Below, one piece after another: positions 45,106 to 56,740 of a stretch of 64,000 nucleotides of DNA. The notes under the pieces are model-generated. The model made no database searches, was not told the DNA's origin, and saw only the letters and a list, made by a program, of their open reading frames with translations. A program made the translations under genes and the position numbers. This DNA comes from Halictus rubicundus (lineage: Eukaryota; Arthropoda; Insecta; Hymenoptera; Halictidae): NCBI RefSeq assembly GCF_050948215.1, contig NW_027488981.1:104126-168125 (forward strand), read 5' to 3'. How positions within the stretch are numbered: the first letter of the stretch is position 1; each line of letters opens with the position of its first letter.

Positions 45106-48100
45106 GATAGGATACGATAGAGGATAGGATAGGATAGAGGATAGGATAGGATAGAGGATACAGGATAGGATAGGATAGAGGATGGGATAATATAGAGGAT
45201 AGGATAGGATAGAGGATAGGATACGATAGAGGATAGGATAGGATAGAGGATAGGATAGGATAGAGGATAGGATAGGATAGAGGATAGGATAGGATAGAGG
45301 ATAGGATAGGATAGAGGATAGGATAGGATAGAGGATAGGATAGGATAGAGGATAGGATAGGATAGAGGATAGGATAGGATAGAGGATAGGATAGGATAGA
45401 GGATAGGATAGGATAGAGGATAGGATAGGATAGAGGATAGGATAGGATAGAGGATAGGATACACGATAGGATAGGATAGAGCATAGGATAGGATAGAGGA
45501 TAGGATACGGGATTTGATAGGATAGAGGATAGGATAGGATAGAGTATTGGATAGGATAGAGGATAGGATAGACGATAGGATAGACGATAGGATAGGATAG
45601 AGGATAGGATTGGATAGAGGATAGGATAGGATAGAGGATAGGATAGGATAGAGGATAGGATAGGATAGAGGATAGGATGGGATAGAGGATAGGATCTGAT
45701 AGAGGATAGAGGATGGGATAGGATAGAGGATAGGATAGGATAGAGGATAGGATAGGATAGAGAATAGGATAGGATAGAGGATAGGATAGGATAGAGGATA
45801 GGATAGGATAGAGGATAGGATAGGATAGACTATAGGATAGGATAGAGGATAGGATAGGATAGATGATAGGATAGGATAGAGGATAGGATAGACGATAGGA
45901 TAGGATAGAGCATAGGATAGGATAGAGGATAGGATAGGATAGAGGATAGGATATTATAGAGGATAGGATAGGATAGAGGATAGGATAGGATAGAGGATAG
46001 GATAGGATAGAGGATAGAGCATAGGATAGGATACAGGAAAGGATAGGATTGAGGATAGATGATAGGATAGGATACCGGATTGGATAGGATAGAGGATAGG
46101 ATAGGGGATTTGATAGGATAGAGGATAGAATAGTATAGAAGATAGGATAGGATAGGATAGATAATAGGATAGGATAGAGGATAGGATAGGATAGAGGATT
46201 GGATACAGGATAGGATAGGATAGAGGATATTATAGGATAGAGGATATGATAGGATAGTGGATAGGATAGGATAGAGGATAGGATAGACGATAGGATAGAC
46301 GATAGGATAGGATTGCGGATAGGATAGGATAGAGGATAGGATAGGATAGAGGATAGGATAGTATAGAGGATAGGATAGGATAGACTATAGGATAGGATAG
46401 AGGATAGGATAGGATAGATGATAGGATAGGATAGAGGATAGGATAGACGATAGGATAGGATAGAGCATAGGATAGGATAGAGGATATGATAGGATAGAGG
46501 ATAGGATAGTATAGAGGATAGGATAGGATAGAGGATATTATAGGATAGAGGATATGATAGGATAGAGGATAGGATAGGATAGAGTATTGGATAGGATAGA
46601 GGATAGGATAGACGATAGGATAGACGATAGGATAGGATAGAGGATAGGATAGGATAGAGGATAGGATAGGATAGAGGATAGGATAGGATAGAGGATAGGA
46701 TGGGATAGAGGATAGGATCGGATAGAGGATAGAGGATAGGATAGGATAGAGGATAGGATAATATAGAGGATAGGATAGGATAGAGGATAGGATAGGATAG
46801 AGGATAGGATACACGATAGGATAGGATAGAGCATAGGATAGGATAGAGGATAGGATAGGATAGAGGATAGGATAGTATAGAGGATAGGATAGGATAGTGG
46901 ATAGGATAGGATAGAGGATTGGATAGGATAGAGGATAGATGATAGGATAGGATAGAGGATTGGATAGGATACAGGATAGGATAGGATAGAGGATAGGATA
47001 GGATAGAGGATAGGATAGGATAGAGGATAGAGGATAGGATAGAGGATAGGATAGGATAGTGGATAGGATAGGATAGAGGATTGGATAGGATAGAGGATAG
47101 GATAGGATAGAGGATAGAGGATAGGATAGGATAGAGGATAGGATAGGATATATGATAGGATAGGATAGAGGAAAGGATAGACGATAGGATAGGATAGAGC
47201 ATAGGATAGGATAGAGGATTGGATAGGATACAGGAAAGGATAGGATTGAGGATAGATGATAGGATAGGATAGAGGATTGGATAGGATACCGGATAGGATA
47301 GGATAGAGGATAGGATAGGGGATTTGATAGGATAGAGGATAGAATAGTATAGAAGATAGGATAGGATAGAGGATAGGATAGGATAGAGGATAGGATAGGA
47401 TAGAGGATTGGATACAGGATAGGATAGGATAGAGGATATTATAGGATAGAGGATATGATAGGATAGTGGATAGGATAGGATAGACGATAGGATAGACGAT
47501 AGGATAGACGATAGGATAGGATAGAGGATAGGATAGGATAGAGGATAGGATAGGATAGAGGATAGGATAGGATAGAGGATAGGATAGGATAGAGGATAGG
47601 ATAGGATAGAGGATAGGATGGGATAGAGGATAGGATCGGATAGAGGATAGAGGATAGGATAGGATAGAGGATAGGATAATATAGAGGATAGGATAGGATA
47701 GAGGATAGGGTAGGATAGAGGATAGGATAGGATAGAGGATAGGATAGTATAGAGGGTAGGATAGGATAGAGAATAGGATAGGATAGAGGATACGATAGGA
47801 TAGTGGATAGGATAGGATAGAGAATGGATAGGATAGAGGATAGCTGATAGGATAAGATAGAGGATTGGATAGGATACAGGATAGGATAGGATAGAGGATA
47901 GGATAGGGGATTTGATAGGATAGAGGATAGAATAGGATAGAAGATTGGATAGGATAGAGGATAGGATAGGATAGAGGATAGGATAGGATAGAGGATAGGA
48001 TAGGATAGAGGATAGGATAGGATAGACTATAGGATAGGATAGAGGATAGGATAGGATAGATGATAGGATAGGATAGAGGATAGGATAGACGATAGGATAG

Positions 48101-51100
48101 GATAGAGCATAGGATAGGATAGAGGATAGGATAGGATAGAGGATAGGATAGGATAGAGGATAGGATATTATAGAGGATAGGATAGGATAGAGGATAGGAT
48201 AGGATAGAGGATAGGATAGGATAGAGGATAGAGGATAGGATAGGATAGAGGATAGGATAATATAGAGGATAGGATAGGATAGAGGATAGGGTAGGATAGA
48301 GGATAGGATAGGATAGAGGATAGGATAGGATAGAGGATAGGATAGGATAGAGGATAGGATAGTATAGAGGATAGGATAGGATAGTGGATAGGATAGGATA
48401 GAGGATTGGATAGGATAGAGGATAGATGATAGGATAGGATAGAGGATTGGATAGGATACAGGATAGGATATGATAGAGGATAGGATAGGATAGAGGATAG
48501 GATAGGATAGAGGATAGGATAGGATACTGGATAGGATAGGATAGAGGATAGGATAGGATAGAGGATAGGATAGACGATAGGATAGGATAGAGCATAGGAT
48601 AGGATAGAGGATAGGATAGGATAGAGGATAGGATAGGATAGAGGATAGGATAGGATAGGATAGAGGATAGGATAGGATAGAGGATAGGATAGGATAGAAG
48701 ATAGGATAGGATAGAGGATAGGATAGGATAGAGGATAGGATAGGATAGAGGATAGGATAGGATAGAGGATAGGATAGGATAGAGGATAGGATAGGATAGA
48801 GGATAGGATAGGATAGAGGATAGGATAGGATAGAGGATAGGATAGGATAGAGGATAGGATAGGATAGAGGATAGGATACACGATAGGATAGGATAGAGCA
48901 TAGGATAGGATAGAGGATAGGATAGGATAGAGGATAGGATAGTGTAGAGGATAGGATAGGATAGTGGATAGGATAGGATAGAGGATTGGATAGGATAGAG
49001 GATAGATGATAGGATAGGATAGAGGATTGGATAGGATACAGGATAGGATATGATAGAGGATAGGATAGGATAGAGGATAGGATAGGATAGAGGATAGAGG
49101 ATAGGATAGAGGATAGGATAGGATAGTGGATAGGATAGGATAGAGGATTGGATAGGATAGAGGATAGATGATAGGATAGGATAGAGGATAGGATAGGATA
49201 CTGGATAGGATAGGATAGAGGATAGGATAGGATAGAGGATAGGATAGACGATAGGATAGGATAGAGCATAGGATAGGATAGAGGATAGGATAGGATAGAG
49301 GATAGGATAGGATAGAGGATAGGATAGGATAGAGGATAGGATAGGATAGGATAGAGGATAGGATAGGATAGAGGATAGGATAGGATAGAGGATAGGATAG
49401 GATAGAGGATAGGATAGGATAGAGGATAGGATAGGATAGAGGATAGGATAGGGGATTTGATAGGATAGAGGATAGGATAGGATAGAGGATAGGATAGGAT
49501 AGAGGCTAGGATAGGATAGAGGATAGGATAGGATAGAGGATAGGATAGGATAGAGGATAGGATAGAGGATAGGATAGGATACTGGATAGGATAGGATAGA
49601 GGATAGGATAGACGATAGGATAGGATAGAGCATAGGATAGGATAGAGGATAGGATAGGATAGAGGATAGGATAGGATAGAGGATAGGATAGGATAGGATA
49701 GAGGATAGGATAGGATACTGGATAGGATAGGATAGAGGATAGGATAGACGATAGGATAGGATAGAGCATAGGATAGGATAGAGGATAGGATAGGATAGAG
49801 GATAGGATAGGATAGAGGATAGGATAGGATAGAGGATAGGATAGGATAGAGGATAGGATAGGATAGAGGATAGGATAGGGGATTTGATAGGATAGAGGAT
49901 AGGATAGGATAGAGGATAGGATAGGATAGAGGCTAGGATAGGATAGAGGATAGGATAGGATAGAGGATAGGATATTATAGAGGATAGGATAGGATAGGAT
50001 AGAGGATAGGATAATATAGAGGATAGGATAGGATAGAGGATAGGGTAGGATAGAGGATAGGATAGGATAGAGGATAGGATAGGATAGAGGATAGGATAGG
50101 ATAGAGGATAGGATAGGATAGAGGATAGGATAGGATAGAGGATAGGATAGGATAGAGGATAGGATAGGATAGAGGATAGGATACACGATAGGATAGGATA
50201 GAGCATAGTGATAGGATAGAGGATAGGATAGGATAGAGGATAGGATAGTATAGAGGATAGGATAGTATAGAGGATAGGATAGGATAGTGGATAGGATAGG
50301 ATAGAGGATTGGATAGGATAGAGGATAGATGATAGGATAGGATAGAGGATTGGATAGGATACAGGATAGGATATGATAGAGGATAGGATAGGATAGAGGA
50401 TAGGATAGGATAGAGGATAGAGGATAGGATAGAGGATAGGATAGGATAGTGGATAGGATAGGATAGAGGATTGGATAGGATAGAGGACTGATGATAGGAT
50501 AGGATAGAGGATAGGATAGGATACTGGATAGGATAGGATAGAGGATAGGATAGGATAGAGGATAGGATAGACGATAGGATAGGATAGAGCATAGGATAGG
50601 ATAGAGGATAGGATAGGATAGAGGATAGGATAGGATAGAGGATAGGATAGGATAGGATAGAGGATAGGATAGGATAGAGGATAGGATAGGATAGAGGATA
50701 GGATAGGATAGAGGATAGGATAGGATAGAGGATAGGATAGGATAGAGGATAGGATAGGATAGAGGATAGGATAGGATAGAGGATAGGATAGGATAGAGGA
50801 TAGGATAGGGGATTTGATAGGATAGAGGATAGGATAGGATAGAGGATAGGATAGGATAGAGGCTAGGATAGGATAGAGGATAGGATAGGATAGAGGATAG
50901 GATATTATAGAGGATAGGATAGGATAGAGGATAGGATAGGATAGAGGATAGGATAGGATAGAGGATAGAGGATAGGATAGGATAGAGGATAGGATAATAT
51001 AGAGGATAGGATAGGATAGAGGATAGGGTAGGATAGAGGATAGGATAGGATAGAGGATAGGATAGGATAGAGGATAGGATAGGATAGAGGATAGGATAGG

Positions 51101-54100
51101 ATAGAGGATAGGATAGGATAGAGGATAGGATAGGATAGAGGATAGGATAGGATAGAGGATTGGATAGGATACAGGATAGGATATGATAGAGGATAGGATA
51201 GGATAGAGGATAGGATAGGATAGAGGATAGAGGATAGGATAGAGGATAGGATAGGATAGTGGATAGGATAGGATAGAGGATTGGATAGGATAGAGGACTG
51301 ATGATAGGATAGGATAGAGGATAGGATAGGATACTGGATAGGATAGGATAGAGGATAGGATAGGATAGAGGATAGGATAGACGATAGGATAGGATAGAGC
51401 ATAGGATAGGATAGAGGATAGGATAGGATAGAGGATAGGATAGGATAGAGGATAGGATAGGATAGGATAGAGGATAGGATAGGATAGAGGATAGGATAGG
51501 ATAGAGGATAGGATAGGATAGAGGATAGGATAGGATAGAGGATAGGATAGGATAGAGGATAGGATAGGATAGAGGATAGGATAGGATAGAGGATAGGATA
51601 GGATAGAGGATAGGATAGGGGATTTGATAGGATAGAGGATAGGATAGGATAGAGGATAGGATAGGATAGAGGCTAGGATAGGATAGAGGATAGGATAGGA
51701 TAGAGGATAGGATATTATAGAGGATAGGATAGGATAGAGGATAGGATAGGATAGAGGATAGGATAGGATAGAGGATAGAGGATAGGATAGGATAGAGGAT
51801 AGGATAATATAGAGGATAGGATAGGATAGAGGATAGGGTAGGATAGAGGATAGGATAGGATAGAGGATAGGATAGGATAGAGGATAGGATAGGATAGAGG
51901 ATAGGATAGGATAGAGGATAGGATAGGATAGAGGATAGGATAGGATAGAGGATAGGATAGGATAGAGGATAGGATAGGATAGAGGATAGGATACACGATA
52001 GGATAGGATAGAGCATAGTGATAGGATAGAGGATAGGATAGGATAGAGGATAGGATAGTATAGAGGATAGGATAGTATAGAGGATAGGATAGGATAGTGG
52101 ATAGGATAGGATAGAGGATTGGATAGGATAGAGGATAGATGATAGGATAGGATAGAGGATTGGATAGGATACAGGATAGGATATGATAGAGGATAGGATA
52201 GGATAGAGGATAGGATAGGATAGAGGATAGAGGATAGGATAGAGGATAGGATAGGATAGTGGATAGGATAGGATAGAGGATTGGATAGGATAGAGGATAG
52301 ATGATAGGATAGGATAGAGGATAGGATAGGATACTGGATAGGATAGGATAGAGGATAGGATAGGATAGAAGATAGGATAGACGATAGGATAGGATAGAGC
52401 ATAGGATAGGATAGAGGATAGGATAGGATAGAGGATAGGATAGGATAGAGGATAGGATAGGATAGGATAGAGGATAGGATAGGATAGAGGATAGGATAGG
52501 ATAGAGGATAGGATAGGATAGAGGATAGGATAGGATAGAGGATAGGATAGGATAGAGGATAGGATAGGATAGAGGATAGGATAGGATAGAAGATAGGATA
52601 GGATAGAGGATAGGATAGGATAGAGGATAGGATAGGGGATTTGATAGGATAGAGGATAGGATAGGATAGAGGATAGGATAGGATAGAGGCTAGGATAGGA
52701 TAGAGGATAGGATAGGATAGAGGATAGGATAGGATAGAGGATAGGATAGAGGATAGGATAGAGGATAGGATAGGATACTGGATAGGATAGGATAGAGGAT
52801 AGGATAGGATAGAGGATAGGATAGACGATAGGATAGGATAGAGCATAGGATAGGATAGAGGATAGGATAGGATAGAGGATAGGATAGGATAGAGGATAGG
52901 ATAGGATAGGATAGAGGATAGGATAGGATAGAGGATAGGATAGGATAGAGGATAGGATAGGATAGAGGATAGGATAGGATAGAGGATAGGATAGGATAGA
53001 GGATAGGATAGGATAGAGGATAGGATAGGGGATTTGATAGGATAGAGGATAGGATAGGATAGAGGATAGGATAGGATAGAGGATAGGATAGGATAGAGGA
53101 TAGGATAGGATAGAGGATAGGATAGGATAGAGGATAGGATAGGATAGAGGATAGGATAGGATAGAGGATAGGATAGGATAGAGGATAGGATAGGATAGAG
53201 GATAGGATAGGATAGAGGATAGGATAGGATAGAGGATAGGATGGGATAGAGGATAGGATCGGATAGAGGATAGAGGATAGGATAGGATAGAGGATAGGAT
53301 AGGATAGAGGATAGGATAGGATAGGATAGAGGATAGGATAGGATAGAGGATAGGATAGGATAGAGGATAGGATAGGATAGAGGATAGGATAGGATAGAGG
53401 ATAGGATAGGATAGAGGATAGGATAGGATAGAGGATAGGATAGGATAGAGGATAGGATAGGATAGAGGATAGGATAGGATAGAGGATAGGATAGGATAGA
53501 GGATAGGATAGGATAGAGGATAGGATAGGGGATTTGATAGGATAGAGGATAGGATAGGATAGAGGATAGGATAGGATAGAGGCTAGGATAGGATAGAGGA
53601 TAGGATAGGATAGAGGATAGGATATTATAGAGGATAGGATAGGATAGAGGATAGGATAGGATAGAGGATAGGATAGGATAGAGGATAGAGGATAGGATAG
53701 GATAGAGGATAGGATAATATAGAGGATAGGATAGGATAGAGGATAGGGTAGGATAGAGGATAGGATAGGATAGAGGATAGGATAGGATAGAGGATAGGAT
53801 AGGATAGAGGATAGGATAGGATAGAGGATAGGATAGGATAGAGGATAGGATAGGATAGAGGATAGGATACACGATAGGATAGGATAGAGCATAGGATAGG
53901 ATAGAGGATAGGATAGGATAGAGGATAGGATAGTATAGAGGATAGGATAGGATAGTGGATAGGATAGGATAGAGGATTGGATAGGATAGAGGATAGATGA
54001 TAGGATAGGATAGAGGATTGGATAGGATACAGGATAGGATAGGATAGAGGATAGGATAGGATAGAGGATAGGATAGGATAGAGGATAGAGGATAGGATAG

Positions 54101-54650
54101 AGGATAGGATAGGATAGTGGATAGGATAGGATAGAGGATTGGATAGGATAGAGGATAGATGATAGGATAGGATAGAGGATAGGATAGGATACTGGATAGG
54201 ATAGGATAGAGGATAGGATAGGATAGAGGATAGGATAGACGATAGGATAGGATAGAGCATAGGATAGGATAGAGGATAGGATAGGATAGAGGATAGGATA
54301 GGATAGAGGATAGGATAGGATAGGATAGAGGATAGGATAGGATAGAGGATAGGATAGGATAGAGGATAGGATAGGATAGAGGATAGGATAGGATAGAGGA
54401 TAGGATAGGATAGAGGATAGGATAGGATAGAGGATAGGATAGGATAGAGGATAGGATAGGATAGAGGATAGGATAGGATAGAGGATAGGATAGGATAGAG
54501 GATAGGATAGGATAGAGGATAGGATAGGATAGAGGATAGGATGGGATAGAGGATAGGATCGGATAGAGGATAGAGGATAGGATAGGATAGAGGATAGGAT
54601 AGGATAGAGGATAGGATAGGATAGAGGATAGGATAGGATAGAGGATAGGA
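45106..54650 (+). repeat. GGATA array, cassette-ordered distal part
   Basis: Here the variant units follow a recurring order: GGGGATTTG, GGCTAGG, GATATTATAG, GATAATATAG, GATAGGGTAGG, GATACACGAT with GAGCATAG, GATAGTGG, GGATTGG, GATGATAGG, GATACAGG, GATATGATAG and GATACTGG. ACACGAT lies at 45,471, 46,811, 48,878, 50,183, 51,993, 53,869, 55,067 and 56,160. GGCTAGG lies at 49,504, 49,931, 50,861, 51,671, 52,688, 53,581, 54,762 and 55,853. Local tandem offsets are 810 bp (GAGGACTGATGAT 50,483/51,293) and 1,810 bp (GCATAGTG 50,203/52,013). This order is the key used to recognise the mirrored copy to the right. Confidence 0.85.
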
Positions 54651-56267
54651 TAGGATAGCGGATAGGATAGGAAGATAGAGAGGATAGGATAGGATAGAGG
54701 ATAGGATAGGGGATTTGATAGGATAGAGGATAGGATAGTATAGAGGATAGGATAGGATAGAGGCTAGGATAGGATAGAGGATAGGATAGGATAGAGGATA
54801 GGATATTATAGAGGATAGGATAGGATAGAGGATAGGATAGGATAGAGGATAGGATAGGATAGAGGATAGAGGATAGGATAGGATAGAGGATAGGATAATA
54901 TAGAGGATAGGATAGGATAGAGGATAGGGTAGGATAGAGGATAGGATAGGATAGAGGATAGGATAGGATAGAGGATAGGATAGGATAGAGGATAGGATAG
55001 GATAGAGGATAGGATAGGATAGAGGATAGGATAGGATAGAGGATAGGATAGGATAGAGGATAGGATACACGATAGGATAGGATAGAGCATAGGATAGGAT
55101 AGAGGATAGGATAGGATAGAGGATAGGATAGGATAGGATAGGATAGAGGATAGGATAGGATAGAGGATAGGATAGGATAGAGGATAGGATAGGATAGAGG
55201 ATAGGATAGGATAGAGGATATGATAGGATAGATGATAGGATAGGATATAGGATAGGATAGGATAGAGGATAGGATAGGATAGAGGATAGGATAGGATAGA
55301 GGATAGGATAGGATAGAGGATAGGATAGGATAGAGGATAGGATAGGATACAGGATAGGATAGGATAGAGCATAGGATAGGATAGAGGATAGGATAGGATA
55401 GAGGATAGGATAGGATAGAGGATAGGATAGGATAGGATAGAGGATAGGATAGGATAGAGGATAGGATAGGATAGAGGATAGGATAGGATAGAGGATAGGA
55501 TAGGATAGAGGATAGGATAGGATAGAGGATAGGATAGGATAGAGGATAGGATAGGATAGAGGATAGGATAGGATAGAGGATAGGATAGGATAGAGGATAG
55601 GATAGGATAGAGGATAGGATAGGATAGAGGATAGGATAGGATAGAGGATAGGATGGGATAGAGGATAGGATCGGATAGAGGATAGAGGATAGGATAGGAT
55701 AGAGGATAGGATAGGATAGAGGATAGGATAGGATAGAGGATAGGATAGGATAAGAGGATAGGATAGGATAGAGGATAGGATAGGATAGAGGATAGGATAG
55801 GGGATTTGATAGGATAGAGGATAGGATAGTATAGAGGATAGGATAGGATAGAGGCTAGGATAGGATAGAGGATAGGATAGGATAGAGGATAGGATATTAT
55901 AGAGGATAGGATAGGATAGAGCGATAGGATAGGATAGAGGATAGGATAGGATAGAGGATAGAGGATAGGATAGGATAGAGGATAGGATAATATAGAGGAT
56001 AGGATAGGATAGAGGATAGGGTAGGATAGAGGATAGGATAGGATAGAGGATAGGATAGGATAGAGGATAGGATTAGGATAGAGGATAGGATAGGATAGAG
56101 GATAGGATAGGATAGAGGATAGGATAGGATAGAGGATAGGAGTGGATTGAGGATAGGATACACGATAGGATAGGATAGTGCATAGGATAGGATAGAGGAT
56201 AGGATAGGATAGAGGATAGGATAGGATTGAGGATAGGATAGGATAGTGGATAGGTAGGATAGAGGAT
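54651..56267 (+). repeat. GGATA array end with rising single-base indels
   Basis: The same cassette-ordered array continues, but irregularities that break the pentamer rhythm appear. Examples are GGAAGATAGAGAGG near 54,670, GATAAGAGG near 55,748, GAGCGATAGG near 55,919, GATTAGG near 56,071, GGAGTGGATTGAGG near 56,138 and GGTAGGATAG near 56,253. Such indels are almost absent in the preceding 54 kb. The density rises towards 56,267. This looks like lower consensus quality, perhaps coverage by few reads, rather than biological divergence. Confidence 0.75.
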
Positions 56268-56405
56268 TGGAGTAGGTGAGTGTGAGTGTGTGGTGTGGTG
56301 AGTGGATGTGGAGTGTGGTGTAGGTGTGGTGTGGTGAGAGGTGAGGTGTGAGTGAGAGGTGTGGTGTGCTGGTGTGTGGAGTGAGAGGTGTGAGGTGAGG
56401 AGAGG
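56268..56405 (+). other. Transition zone from GGATA to GGTGT lettering
   Basis: Units are half converted: GTGAGTGTGAG, GGTGAGAGGTGAGG, GTGGATGTGGAG and GTAGGTGTGG mix GGATA-like and GGTGT-like letters with irregular spacing. The change is gradual over about 140 bp rather than at one breakpoint. That does not fit an insertion or a recombination joint. It fits a progressive drift of base assignment within one read. Confidence 0.7.
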
Positions 56406-56693
56406 AGTGGGGTGTGGTGTGGTGTGTGGTGGGGTGTGGTGTGTGGTGTGTGGTGAGGTGTGGTGTGTGGTGTGGTGTGGTGTACGGGTGTGGTGTGGTG
56501 TGTGGTGTGGTGTGGTGTGTGGTGTGGTGTGTCGTGTGGTGTGGTGTGTGACTGTGGTGTGGTGTGTGGTGGTGTGGTGTGGTGGGTGGTGTGGTGTGGT
56601 GTGTGGTGTGGTGTGGGTGAGGTGAGTGGTGTGGTGTGGTGTGTGGTGTGGTGTGGTGTGTGGTGTGGTGAGGTGTGTGGTGTGGTGTGGTGT
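56406..56693 (+). other. (GGTGT)3GT block, probably letter-shifted GGATA array
   Basis: The apparent unit is GGTGTGGTGTGGTGTGT, 17 bp, three pentamers plus a dinucleotide, the same layout as the main array. It equals the GGATA unit if A is written as T, T as G, and G is kept. A variant is also translated: GGTGAGGTGTGTGG near 56,668 decodes to GGATCGGATAGAGG, a variant common in the array if C is written as A. C should never be produced by the rule, and the few C bases here (near 56,485, 56,533 and 56,552) sit at irregular positions. If the reading is right, this is not a separate satellite. An open frame on the + strand here (56,359-56,625) is only repeat. Confidence 0.85.
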
Positions 56694-56740
56694 TGACGAG
56701 AGAGGGGAAGAAGAAGAAGGGGGGGGGGGGGGTGTGTGTG
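56694..56740. other. Letter-shifted PacBio SMRTbell hairpin adapter
   Basis: The only non-repeat linker in the window. It reads TGACGAGAGA, GGGG, AAGAAGAAGAA, a run of 14 G (56,719-56,732), then TGTGTGTG. The SMRTbell adapter as I recall it is ATCTCTCTC, TTTT, CCTCCTCCTCC, GTTGTTGTTGTTG, AGAGAGAT (45 bases). Writing A as T, T as G, C as A and keeping G predicts TGAGAGAGA, GGGG, AAGAAGAAGAA, 13 G, TGTGTGTG. The observed linker is this prediction plus one inserted C (56,697) and one extra G in the homopolymer. It lies exactly at the inner symmetry axis of the flanking inverted repeat. The adapter sequence is from memory and should be checked. Confidence 0.92.

Larger units (their letters stand above)
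1..56267 (+). repeat. 17-bp GGATA minisatellite array, (GGATA)3GA
   Basis: The whole interval is built from a 17-bp unit, GGATAGGATAGGATAGA, that is three GGATA pentamers closed by a GA dinucleotide. The + strand consensus has 7 G, 7 A, 3 T and no C. Length variants keep the GA closure and change only the pentamer count: 7-bp (GAGGATAGAGG contexts), 12-bp, 22-bp, and 27-bp examples near 37,292-37,320 and at 55,121-55,147. Substituted units carry the higher-order structure described in other entries. No unique sequence, gene, RNA gene or transposon is visible anywhere inside, so every stretch here without its own entry holds only this repeat. It looks like tandem satellite DNA grown by slippage and unequal exchange. 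Chromosomal position and host cannot be read from the sequence. Confidence 0.97.

Noticed and set aside
1..56267. Bkm-type (GATA)n sex-chromosome satellite
   Set aside because: The repeat is a GGATA pentamer with a GA closure, not a GATA tetramer. The resemblance is only the shared GATA string.
56406..56693. Telomere-like TG-rich tract, resembling yeast TG1-3 repeats
   Set aside because: The tract has a strict 17-bp period matching the neighbouring array under the letter rule and lies next to the hidden adapter. It is internal and followed by more repeat.
56359..56696. Two short + strand frames rich in V, W, C and G
   Set aside because: They are translations of the (GGTGT)3GT block, which I read as miscalled GGATA array.
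56719..56732. Poly-G run as a two-colour no-signal artefact or a biological microsatellite
   Set aside because: Its length (14 versus 13 predicted) and its flanks fit the transformed GTTGTTGTTGTTG part of the hairpin adapter better.
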